DNA from: Saprospiraceae bacterium
Lineage (GTDB): Bacteria > Bacteroidota > Bacteroidia > Chitinophagales > Saprospiraceae
DNA: 64,000 nt
Direction of reading: 5' to 3'
Assembly: GCA_019638455.1 (NCBI GenBank)
Contig: JAHBTU010000004.1
Coordinates: 248,001-312,000, forward strand
Numbering within the stretch: the first letter of the stretch is position 1; every line of letters starts with the position of its first letter. A program made the translations under genes and the position numbers. Below are positions 47,516 through 55,343 of this stretch, piece by piece. Below the pieces are notes generated by a model that did not search any database, had not been told where the DNA came from, and was given only the letters and a program-made list of their open reading frames with translations.

Positions 47516-48574
47516 ATGAAATTCGCCTTTTTCCCCCTACTATTGTTGCTTGTTTTTTCCGCGCAACACATTGGCGCGCAAACACGCGCTACCGCGCTGC
47601 CTTCTCGCATCGCTTTCGGCTCCTGCGGCTCGCAGGACAGGCCCATGCCCATTCTCGACACGGCGCTGGCGCGTCGCCCCGACCTCTTTGTCTGGCTGGG
47701 CGACAACATCTACGGCGACACGAAGGACATGAACGTGCTCCGAGCCAAATACGCCCAACTCGCCGCCAAACCCGAATTCCAACGCCTGAAAAAAGCCACG
47801 CGATTCCTCGCTACTTGGGACGACCACGACTTCGGCTGGAACGACTCCGGGCGCCACTATGCTTTCAAGAAAGAATCGAAGGAAATTTTTCTCGACTTCT
47901 GGGAAGAACCCGCCGACTCGCCACGCCGCCAACACGAGGGCATCTACACCTCTTATATGTTTGAAGAGCAAGGCAAGCGCCTGCAAATCATCCTGCTCGA
48001 CAACCGCACCTTCCGCGACGACCTGCGCATCTATCGGGGTGAGCTAAGCCGCGACGACCGCTTTTTTTACCCGCTCGACTACCACCCGCACGAAATCCCG
48101 GATTCTACCCTGCTCGGAGAGGCGCAGTGGCAATGGCTCGAAGCAGAATTGCGCAAACCCGCCACCCTGCGCATCATCGGCTGCGGCACTCAGTTCAGCA
48201 TTTCCTACAACGGCTACGAAGCTTGGGCCAATTTCCCCCACGAGCGTCAACGAATGCTCGACCTCATCAAAAAAACCCGCGCCAACGGCGTGCTCTTCAT
48301 CACGGGCGACGTGCACTACGCAGAAATATCGGTCTTGAAAGAAGAAGGGATGTACCCCATCTACGACGTGACATCCAGCGGCATCACCTCCACTTGGCAT
48401 TTCGCCACGCCCAACGACAACCGCATCGAAGGCCCCATCATGGACAATCACATTGGCTTGCTCACGATTGACTGGCAGCAGCAAGACCCATCCATTAAAA
48501 TGGAGGTGCACGACATCAGGGGAAATCAGCGCATCGAACATACGATACGCACAAGCGAGATTACTTTTAAATGA
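47516..48574 (+). CDS. PhoD-like metallophosphatase, secreted
   Basis: A 352-residue protein with a signal peptide (MKFAFFPLLLLLVFSAQHIGAQ), which fixes the start 34 codons inside the longest frame. Metal-binding and active-site blocks of the PhoD group are present: IAFGSCGSQ, DLFVWLGDNIYGD, FLATWDDHDFGWND and VLFITGDVHYAE. These carry the Asp, Asn and His ligands for Fe3+/Ca2+ in PhoD-type phosphatases. It probably hydrolyses phosphate esters outside the inner membrane, like the PhoX-type protein at 20073. A family D element begins right after its stop codon. Confidence 0.9.
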   Translation: MKFAFFPLLLLLVFSAQHIGAQTRATALPSRIAFGSCGSQDRPMPILDTALARRPDLFVWLGDNIYGDTKDMNVLRAKYAQLAAKPEFQRLKKATRFLATWDDHDFGWNDSGRHYAFKKESKEIFLDFWEEPADSPRRQHEGIYTSYMFEEQGKRLQIILLDNRTFRDDLRIYRGELSRDDRFFYPLDYHPHEIPDSTLLGEAQWQWLEAELRKPATLRIIGCGTQFSISYNGYEAWANFPHERQRMLDLIKKTRANGVLFITGDVHYAEISVLKEEGMYPIYDVTSSGITSTWHFATPNDNRIEGPIMDNHIGLLTIDWQQQDPSIKMEVHDIRGNQRIEHTIRTSEITFK

Positions 48575-48583
48575 CGCCATTCC

Positions 48584-48706
48584 CATACTACGGGGCATTT
48601 TCAAATTTGCCACGAAGCCACAAAGACACAAAGCAAAATAGCCATTGATTTGCCGCATTTTGTGCCTTTGTGCCTTTGTGGCACAAAAACAATGTCCAGT
48701 AGTGTG
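48584..48706. mobile_element. Family D MITE-like element, copy 3, wedged between two gene ends
   Basis: The ends ATACTACGGGGCATTTTC and ATGTCCAGTAGTGTG are family D termini, with the CAAAGACACAAAGC-type core. Flanks CGCCATTCC (48575-48583) and CGCTACTCC (48707-48715) agree at 7 of 9 bases (8 of 10 with the next C), a decayed duplication. The left flank follows the PhoD-like stop codon directly; the right flank contains the stop codon of the convergent pseudouridine synthase gene. Confidence 0.75.
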
Positions 48707-48708
48707 CG

Positions 48709-49290
48709 CTACTCCCCAACGTCCACTTGCCGCACGTCCCCCGGCAGCACGCCTGCCAAGGTGCCCTCTCCCAGTCGGAATGGCCCCAGCCCTACCCGCA
48801 CCAAGCGCAACACGGGAAACCCAATGGCGGCGCACATACGGCGCACTTGGCGGTTTTTGCCTTCGGTGAGGGTGATTTCGAGCCAGCTATCCGGCACCGT
48901 CTGCCGAACGCGGATGGGCGGCTCCCGTGGTGGCAGGTCTGGCGTGGCGGTGAGCAGGCGCACGGCTGCCGGGCGTGTCCGGTGGGTTTGCCCGTTGATG
49001 CGGATGTCGGTGCCACGACGGATTTTTTCCAAATCGCCCGCTGCGGGGATGCCCTCCACTTGCGCCCAATAAATTTTGGCGACATGGCTTTTGGGGTTTA
49101 GCAGTTTGAAGTTCAGCGTTTTGTCGTCGGTCAGCAACAGCAGCCCCTCGCTATCGGCATCGAGCCGCCCTACCGGGTAGGCGTTTTTGGGAAATGCGAA
49201 GCCCAAGTCGGCCAACGTCGTTTGCCCCGGATGGTCGGGGGTGAACTGGCTCAACATCCCGTAGGGTTTGAAGACGATAAAATGTGGCAT
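48709..49290 (-). CDS. RluE-like 23S rRNA pseudouridine synthase
   Basis: A 193-residue protein of the RsuA/RluB/E/F family without an S4 domain, which points to RluE (pseudouridine at 23S rRNA position 2457 in E. coli). The catalytic motif is YPVGRLDADSEGLLLLTDD, with the nucleophilic Asp in GRLD, and the second signature is LTEGKNRQVRRMCAAIGFPVLRLVRVGLG. The stop codon lies within the right flanking repeat of family D copy 3. Upstream, family B ends 13 bp before its start codon. Confidence 0.93.
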   Translation of the reverse strand: MPHFIVFKPYGMLSQFTPDHPGQTTLADLGFAFPKNAYPVGRLDADSEGLLLLTDDKTLNFKLLNPKSHVAKIYWAQVEGIPAAGDLEKIRRGTDIRINGQTHRTRPAAVRLLTATPDLPPREPPIRVRQTVPDSWLEITLTEGKNRQVRRMCAAIGFPVLRLVRVGLGPFRLGEGTLAGVLPGDVRQVDVGE

Positions 49291-49302
49291 GGCGCTCTTG
49301 TT

Positions 49303-49407
49303 TATACTTCGCTCCGTTAGGTTTTGGGCATGGCTAAAAGCGCAATCTGGTCAAAATCAGGGACATCAATCATGGTCATCTGACAAATCCTTGCGAATCA
49401 AGGTATA
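49303..49407. repeat. Family B repeat overlapping the 3' end of ribD (105 bp)
   Basis: TATACTTCGCTCC to AAGGTATA, inverted relative to the copy at 13818-13922. Bases 49366-49407 encode the last 13 residues and the stop codon of RibD. Confidence 0.85.
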
Positions 49408-50445
49408 CGAACGGGCATACACTCGAATCATGTCGCTGCCCAATGCGAATTGTTCTCGCAACTGTGCCACTTCCGGGACTTTGGGTGCCGCGATGCCGTC
49501 GCCCAATGCGCGTTCGCTCTCGATGACGCGGATTTCGTCCCAGTAACCTTGTTCGAGCAGTTGTGACAGCACTTGGGCACCGCCTTCCACCAACACGATG
49601 GCGTGGTTGGCGGCGCGGAGTTTTTCCAATACCTGTGGCACCAAGGTCGCGGCATCGTCTTCTGCTGGGAAAAAAGAGGTTTTTGAAAAATGGCCTTCCC
49701 GGTATTTTCCGAATATCCAAGTGGCGATGGAGTCGTCGAGCAAGTGAAAGCCCGCTGGAATTTTTCCGGCCCGGTCGAATGTGACGCGCAAGGGATTTTT
49801 GCCGCCCACAAGGCGTGTGTCGAGGCGGGGATTGTCGGTGAGGGCCGTGGTGGTGCCCACCCAGATTGCGTCGGCCTCGCTGCGCCAGCGGTGCAGTAGC
49901 CGCTGAGCAGCAGGGCCGGAGATGGGAGTGCGTTCGCCGCGTCTGCCGAGGAAGCCATCGCGGGTTTGCGCCCATTTAAGGATGATGTAGGGGCGCTGCA
50001 GTTCGAGCCAAGTGAAAAAGGCACGATTGAGCCATTGCCCTTCGTTTGCCAGCACCCCTGTCACCACTTCCACGCCTGCCGTGCGCATTTTGACGATGCT
50101 TTGGCCAGCCACTTGGGGGTTGGGATCTTCGTTCGCCACTACCACGCGCGGTATTTTTTGTTCCAAAATCAAATCCACGCAGGGGGGGGTTTTTCCAAAA
50201 TGGAAACACGGCTCCAACGAGCAATACAAGGTGGAATAGGGAATCAGGGGGCGGTCGTCAGGCACGACGGAGCGCACGCAATTGACCTCGGCATGGGCCG
50301 CGCCGTATCGCTGGTGCCATCCTTCCCCGATGATTCGCCCTTTGTGCACCAGCACCGCGCCCACCATGGGGTTGGGTGACACATGCCCTGCCCCCAGCAG
50401 CGCCAAGTCAAAGCATCGGCGGATATATTGCGCGTCGGTGGTCAA
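49366..50445 (-). CDS. ribD: RibD bifunctional diaminohydroxyphosphoribosylaminopyrimidine deaminase / 5-amino-6-(5-phosphoribosylamino)uracil reductase
   Basis: A 359-residue riboflavin-pathway enzyme. The N-terminal deaminase has VSPNPMVGAVLV and the zinc ligands HAEVN and PCFHFGKTPPC; the C-terminal reductase has RPYIILKWAQTRDG and VLVEGGAQVL. The start is a TTG at 50445, because the next ATG is inside the deaminase core and a stop codon lies just upstream in frame. The last 13 residues (YTLIRKDLSDDHD) and the stop codon come from repeat B and are unlikely to be ancestral. Confidence 0.95.
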   Translation of the reverse strand: MTTDAQYIRRCFDLALLGAGHVSPNPMVGAVLVHKGRIIGEGWHQRYGAAHAEVNCVRSVVPDDRPLIPYSTLYCSLEPCFHFGKTPPCVDLILEQKIPRVVVANEDPNPQVAGQSIVKMRTAGVEVVTGVLANEGQWLNRAFFTWLELQRPYIILKWAQTRDGFLGRRGERTPISGPAAQRLLHRWRSEADAIWVGTTTALTDNPRLDTRLVGGKNPLRVTFDRAGKIPAGFHLLDDSIATWIFGKYREGHFSKTSFFPAEDDAATLVPQVLEKLRAANHAIVLVEGGAQVLSQLLEQGYWDEIRVIESERALGDGIAAPKVPEVAQLREQFALGSDMIRVYARSYTLIRKDLSDDHD

Positions 50446-50567
50446 TTTGCTAATGTGCTAACGTGATAATGTGCTAATGAGGGAATGTGAAAATTGGCGA
50501 CGAGACGGGAAGCAGAGAAAATGGTCTTGTCTTAGCACCAGTCAAGTCGTTGACCCGGCTCACCCGC

Positions 50568-51599
50568 TCAAAACCCCAACCCGTGTTCCAACTCTTTGCT
50601 CAGTTGCGGGAGTTTTCGCCGTTCGATGAGGTAACTGGAAAGCGCGGCGATGTCCCGAAAAATATAGTGTTTGTCCAAAGCGCCTTTGAGGTAGCCCTGA
50701 CCGCTGGAGCCGCCTGTTCCGGTGCGCAAGCCAATCATGCGCGTCACCATGTTGAGGTGGCGGTAGCGCCAAGTGGAGAGTTGCTCGTCTATTTCGAGCA
50801 GGTTGTTGAGCAGTTGGAAAGGCAGTTGGAGCAGCGGATAGCCCCGATAGAGCATGATAAAAAGGGCGGCACGAGCGGCGCTCGCGCTAAGGCGGCGCTC
50901 TGCGGGGGTGTTTTCGCCGAAAAAGAATTTCTCGAAATGCCCCACATTGCCTTTTTCGCCCTCGACCAGACTGTTGGTGTAGATGGCTGAATAATCGCTC
51001 CAAAATGGGTGTTTCCCATCCGCCACAGGGAACAAGGGGCGGTAGGTGGCCCAATAAGCAGGCACATCGAAAAAGGGCATCCGTTCGAGCCACGCGCTCA
51101 CCAAATCGAGCAGGGAAGGGCGCTGTTCGGTCTCCTTAATCAGGGCGACTTGAGCCGGGCGCAATTGGGAGATGTAGTATTCCTGACCAAAACGCTCAGG
51201 AAATCGCAGCCCCAGTTTGGCCTCCGCGATTTTGAACTGCCAACTTTGAAAACCCGAAGCGGGGCGCAGGAAATCGCGGAAATCGAGGAAGTCCATGGGG
51301 GTCATCGTTTCCAGAATATCAATCTGGTGGACAGCCACTTTCAAGATGGTCGCCACGCGACTGAGCCGATGCACCACCGTTTGGAGGTCGGGCGAGTTGT
51401 CGTTAATCGGGTTGGCCATGATGTCGGCCACCGAGTCTATCTCGAACAGGATTTGCTTGAACCAAAGCTCGTACGCCTGATGGATGATGATGAACAACAT
51501 CTCGTCGTGCGCGGGGGCGCCTTGCAACTCGCTTTCAAGGGTTTGTGCTGAAAGTATTTTTTCGAGTTGGAGGTAGTCGGAATAGTGGACTTCTTTCAT
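50568..51599 (-). CDS. kynA: Tryptophan 2,3-dioxygenase
   Basis: A 343-residue heme dioxygenase. YSDYLQLEKIL, DEMLFIIIHQAYELWFKQILFE, RPASGFQSWQFKIAEAKLGLR and RTGTGGSSGQGYLK are the family signature blocks, covering heme and substrate carboxylate binding. It opens the indole ring of L-tryptophan to N-formylkynurenine, the first step of the kynurenine pathway. The start is placed at MKEVHYSDY, because an upstream frame would run through the end of gcvT. gcvT ends 49 bp upstream, so peptidase, gcvT and kynA may be co-transcribed. No other kynurenine-pathway gene is in the window. Confidence 0.95.
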   Translation of the reverse strand: MKEVHYSDYLQLEKILSAQTLESELQGAPAHDEMLFIIIHQAYELWFKQILFEIDSVADIMANPINDNSPDLQTVVHRLSRVATILKVAVHQIDILETMTPMDFLDFRDFLRPASGFQSWQFKIAEAKLGLRFPERFGQEYYISQLRPAQVALIKETEQRPSLLDLVSAWLERMPFFDVPAYWATYRPLFPVADGKHPFWSDYSAIYTNSLVEGEKGNVGHFEKFFFGENTPAERRLSASAARAALFIMLYRGYPLLQLPFQLLNNLLEIDEQLSTWRYRHLNMVTRMIGLRTGTGGSSGQGYLKGALDKHYIFRDIAALSSYLIERRKLPQLSKELEHGLGF

Positions 51600-51648
51600 T
51601 GGAGTCATTCTTGAAAGGTCATTCGTAAATCGCAAATCGCAAATTCCT

Positions 51649-52776
51649 TCACACTCCCGGCTCCACAAAAGGAACCTTCGTCACCACCGCTTCGAGTTTT
51701 TTCCCGCCAGCCACAATCATGATTTTGGTGCCGGGTTCGGCGAATTTGACTTTTACATAGCCCATGCCGATAGGTTTGTCGAGGGTGGGGGAATGGGTGC
51801 CGGAGGTCACCACCCCGATTTTTGCGCCACGGCGGCTTTCGATTTCGTAGCCATGACGCGGCACGCGGCGCTCGCCATCCAGCACAAAACCGACAAGGCG
51901 GCGCTTCACGCCCTCCGTTTTTTGTTTTTGAAAACGCTCTTTTGAGGGGAACGTGTCCGTCTTGCCGAGTTTGGTTATCCACCCCAGTCCAGCTTCCAAC
52001 GGACTGCTTTTGTCGTCAATGTCGTTGCCGTAGAGGCAGTAGCCCATTTCGAGACGGAGTGTATCGCGTGCGCCGAGGCCGGCGGGCTTGATGCCCCATT
52101 TCTCGCCGTGCTTGAAGACCTTGTCCCATATCTTCACCAAGTCTTTGTTTTTGGCATAAATCTCAAAACCGCCCGAACCCGTGTAGCCTGTTGCTGACAC
52201 GATGACGTTGTTGCAGCCTGCAAAGCGACCCCGGCGGAAGCTGTAGTATTTGATGCTTTTCAGGTCAATGTCGGTGAGTTTTTGCAGTGCTTCGGCGGCT
52301 TTGGGGCCTTGTACGGCGATGAGACCCGTTTTGGCCGAGATGTTTTGCATTTTCACCTCGAGGCCGCGTGCGAGTCGCTTGAGCCAGCGCCAGTCTTTGG
52401 TCTCGTTGGAGGCGTTCACCACCAGCATATAGCTTTGCTCGCCATCCACCGTCATTTCGGGCGCGTCGTCGAGGCGGTAGATGAGCAGGTCGTCCACGAT
52501 GCCTCCTTTTTTGTTGGGCAAGCTGGAGTATTGCACGTCGCCGGGCTTGAGCTTGCTGACATCGTTGGTGGTGGCGCTTTGGAGGAAGCGGGTGGCATCC
52601 TTGCCACGCACAATGAACTCTCCCATGTGGCTCACGTCGAACACCCCGACGGCGGTGCGCACGGCGCGGTGTTCATCGGTGATGGAGGTGTAGGAAATGG
52701 GCATGTTGTAGCCCGCGAATTCGGCCATTTTCGCGCCGAGAGCGATGTGTCTTTCGGTAAGCGGTGTGCTTTTCAT
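51649..52776 (-). CDS. gcvT: Glycine cleavage system T protein (aminomethyltransferase)
   Basis: A 375-residue folate-binding enzyme. TPLTERHIALGAKMAEFAGYNMPISYTSITDEHRAVRTAVGVFDVSHMGE at the N-terminus and GYTGSGGFEIY, GLGARDTLRLEMGYCLYGNDID in the middle are GcvT hallmarks. It releases ammonia from the aminomethyl-lipoyl H protein and passes the one-carbon unit to tetrahydrofolate. GcvH and GcvP are not encoded nearby. The start codon lies 5 bp after the stop of the bleomycin-hydrolase-like gene. Confidence 0.96.
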   Translation of the reverse strand: MKSTPLTERHIALGAKMAEFAGYNMPISYTSITDEHRAVRTAVGVFDVSHMGEFIVRGKDATRFLQSATTNDVSKLKPGDVQYSSLPNKKGGIVDDLLIYRLDDAPEMTVDGEQSYMLVVNASNETKDWRWLKRLARGLEVKMQNISAKTGLIAVQGPKAAEALQKLTDIDLKSIKYYSFRRGRFAGCNNVIVSATGYTGSGGFEIYAKNKDLVKIWDKVFKHGEKWGIKPAGLGARDTLRLEMGYCLYGNDIDDKSSPLEAGLGWITKLGKTDTFPSKERFQKQKTEGVKRRLVGFVLDGERRVPRHGYEIESRRGAKIGVVTSGTHSPTLDKPIGMGYVKVKFAEPGTKIMIVAGGKKLEAVVTKVPFVEPGV

Positions 52777-52781
52777 GCGAA

Positions 52782-54083
52782 TTAGTTGTCGGATACGTTT
52801 TTGTTGGGTGCTGTCTTGGGTTGGACGGTGTTCACTCTGGGCTGTATTTTAGCGGGCGACACTTGCGAGTCGCTCGGTTTTTCATTCGTGGGCGTTGTTT
52901 TGGACGGGCGCATGGTCGGGCCAGTAGGTTTCGGCACGTCGGGCTGAATGCCAAGGCGACGCTGGATATCGGCGGGCAGGGCGTTTTTGTGCAAGGTGAA
53001 CGCGATGGTGTTGAGGCGCATGTAGGCTTCCGACACATTGAGGTAGCCTTTGAGGTCTGACACTTCGCCCCAAGAGTTTTTCACGGCGTAGAAGTCGCCG
53101 CCGTGTGCCTCGTCGAGCCGCCCGACGATGTGCATCAAGTGGTCGTCCACCGTCACCTGACGGTCGAAGAGTTCCTGACGGTATTCTTGCGTGATGGTTT
53201 TTTCCGGCTCCCAAGTTTTGAAGGCATTTTGGCGCTCGGCGAGGCTGAGCTCGGCCCATTCTTTTTGTGGCACGATGGCGATGCCGTTGGCGCTCGAAAA
53301 GCCCATATTGCTCACATCGGCATCCCAAGCGACGGAGTAGCCTTGTTGGAGGGCATAGTTGAGGCTGCGCATCATGTCGTTGATGGGCAGGTTGTAATAC
53401 ATCCCGTTGGCCCAGTTGTCGGGCACTTCGAGGATGAATTTTTCGTAGAAAGGGTGGTGAGTGAACGACGTGATGTTCACATAGTCTTCGGGCTTGATGT
53501 CGAGGAAATCGCGGTAGGAAGCGGGGGTGAACATCGTGCTGCCGACTTCGAACTGCAAAGGCACTTTGCCAAACTCCACGTCGAGCACGCTGTCAATCTT
53601 GGCGAGCCAATCGGCGGAAAGTTTGCCGGCTTTGCCTTTGGCCACAAAATCGTCGCACATGGATTTCAGGTCCTTTTCCAGCTGGCTGTGGTCGCGGGGC
53701 TTGTTTGGGTTTTTGCGGCCCGGATAGGCGCTTTCCGGCACGATGCCGTGTTGTTTTGCCACATGAAAAACATCGTGTGCGAGGCCTCCTTCGCCGAACT
53801 GGGCCGTCCCCTGCCGCCGCACATAGTTCTCGCACTTTTGGCGGTAGATGTGCCGCACGATGAACATTTCCGACAAATCGGTGGTGCCTTTGCCCAGTCG
53901 CAACGCTTCGCTCTCGAGCATGGAGGCGGTGCTGAAAGCCCAGCAAGTGCCAGTTTTGTCCTGATTTTTCACCTCGGTGGCTGCGAGGCGCTTGATGTCT
54001 TTGAATTGATAGGGTTCTTGTTTTTGGGCGAAAAGGCCCGCCACGAACAGGGCGAGCAGCATGGAAAGGGCTATTCTCTTCAT
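52782..54083 (-). CDS. Secreted C1B (bleomycin hydrolase-like) cysteine peptidase
   Basis: A 433-residue papain-superfamily peptidase. A signal peptide (MKRIALSMLLALFVAGLFAQ) sets the start well inside the longest frame. Gln41 (oxyanion hole) and Cys47 in KTGTCWAFS, His in DDHLMHIVG, and Asn in YAVKNSWGE form the catalytic set. The length and inserted regions match C1B (PepC/bleomycin hydrolase) rather than papain. A Pro/Thr/Lys-rich tail (after about residue 375) is unstructured. It likely degrades peptides in the periplasm. gcvT follows within 5 bp. Confidence 0.9.
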   Translation of the reverse strand: MKRIALSMLLALFVAGLFAQKQEPYQFKDIKRLAATEVKNQDKTGTCWAFSTASMLESEALRLGKGTTDLSEMFIVRHIYRQKCENYVRRQGTAQFGEGGLAHDVFHVAKQHGIVPESAYPGRKNPNKPRDHSQLEKDLKSMCDDFVAKGKAGKLSADWLAKIDSVLDVEFGKVPLQFEVGSTMFTPASYRDFLDIKPEDYVNITSFTHHPFYEKFILEVPDNWANGMYYNLPINDMMRSLNYALQQGYSVAWDADVSNMGFSSANGIAIVPQKEWAELSLAERQNAFKTWEPEKTITQEYRQELFDRQVTVDDHLMHIVGRLDEAHGGDFYAVKNSWGEVSDLKGYLNVSEAYMRLNTIAFTLHKNALPADIQRRLGIQPDVPKPTGPTMRPSKTTPTNEKPSDSQVSPAKIQPRVNTVQPKTAPNKNVSDN

Positions 54084-54184
54084 AGTGCGTAGTTTTTGTT
54101 TTTGCTGAAAAACGCTTATTGTACTTGTTACGGCGGGGGTAAATCTACGGGATTTTTGAAAAATGGAGGTCTCGGTGTGAGGTG

Positions 54185-55303
54185 TTACCTCGAAAACACC
54201 AGATAAACGCTCGAAACAACCTGAATGGCCAACGCAAGCAAAAGAATGGTGAACGTAAGCCTTCGGAAAAAATAAAAGCCGTAGGCAAACACCCTGTCCC
54301 AAGCGGGAAAGAGGAACAGAAGCAGCACCGTGAACCCCGGCAGCAAGTAGCGCATTTCCTGCTCAGGGAGGCCGCCGACGAAGAGGGCAAAAAGCACCAG
54401 ACTCAGGAGCAGTATTTTTTGAGCGGCGTGGTGAAAATCGGTCTTTTTGCTCATCAAAAAGAGCAGGGAGAGCGGGAGACAAAAACCCGGATGCGCTAAC
54501 GGAGCGAGTATGTAGAGGCCGTTGGGCAAGAGATATGGAGCAAGGCCGCCCGGCGAAGACTCGAAGGAACGCCTGAACAAATTGCCCAACGACCACTCCT
54601 GCCATGACGGGGCATCAAAGCCGAGCGCCGACGAGGAGGAGAAGCAATAAAACCCCAGCGTCGCAACGCCCACACCATTCATCGCCAACACCCAGCCCCA
54701 TTGCTGCCGACGCATCATCCGCCGCCCAATGGCCACCACAAATGGCAGCAAAAAAACCGACGCGCTCCATTGAGTGACCCCAGCCCATACGGCCCACATC
54801 GCCACCCACGTCGCGCTTTTGTGGTGCCTCGACTCCAATACGCGCAAGCCCACATACAGCGCCGCCAAAAAAAACAACAGCCCCAACGCATCGGGCAAAA
54901 CCGAGAGGCCTGCCTTGATGAAAAAAGGCGACATCGCCAGCCCCAGCCCGGTGAAAACCCACCGCGACGCTGGCGAGGTGCCGGGTGCCCACAATTGTAG
55001 CAGCCGCTCGAACATCCACACCGCCAAACCAGCCGATACCCACGAAATCACTTGCAAAGCCAACGAAGCATCCGGCACCCAAAATCGCAGCACTGCGCCT
55101 GCCATCGGGTAGCCATTCGCCCATCCAACAGGGGCACTATGCGCGGAGATGCCGCTCCAACGCTCGAAATATGCTTCGCAAAGCTGCAAGCAGTCTTGTG
55201 CGGCGGGGTGCCGGAGGGCATCGAACGAGGAAATGTCGGAAAGCAAAATCAAGGCGGCAACCACCATCAAGGGTAGCAAGTGCAGCAGGTTTTTAAAAGC
55301 CAT
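54185..55303 (-). CDS. Polytopic membrane protein, GT-C glycosyltransferase-like
   Basis: A 372-residue protein with about 10 transmembrane helices (LLPLMVVAALILLSDISSF, VISWVSAGLAVWMFERLLQLW, LGLLFFLAALYVGLRVL, FTVLLLFLFPAWDRVFAYGFYFF are clear). The first extracytoplasmic loop carries acidic residues (AAQDCLQLCEAYFERWSG), as in GT-C enzymes that take sugar from a polyprenyl-phosphate carrier. The family match is weak; I infer a dolichyl- or polyprenyl-linked mannosyltransferase-like function with low certainty. It is flanked by unrelated genes on the same strand. Confidence 0.7.
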   Translation of the reverse strand: MAFKNLLHLLPLMVVAALILLSDISSFDALRHPAAQDCLQLCEAYFERWSGISAHSAPVGWANGYPMAGAVLRFWVPDASLALQVISWVSAGLAVWMFERLLQLWAPGTSPASRWVFTGLGLAMSPFFIKAGLSVLPDALGLLFFLAALYVGLRVLESRHHKSATWVAMWAVWAGVTQWSASVFLLPFVVAIGRRMMRRQQWGWVLAMNGVGVATLGFYCFSSSSALGFDAPSWQEWSLGNLFRRSFESSPGGLAPYLLPNGLYILAPLAHPGFCLPLSLLFLMSKKTDFHHAAQKILLLSLVLFALFVGGLPEQEMRYLLPGFTVLLLFLFPAWDRVFAYGFYFFRRLTFTILLLALAIQVVSSVYLVFSR

Positions 55304-55343
55304 GCCGCAAAAGTAGGTATCTGCAACGCCACAGTCGGCACAA

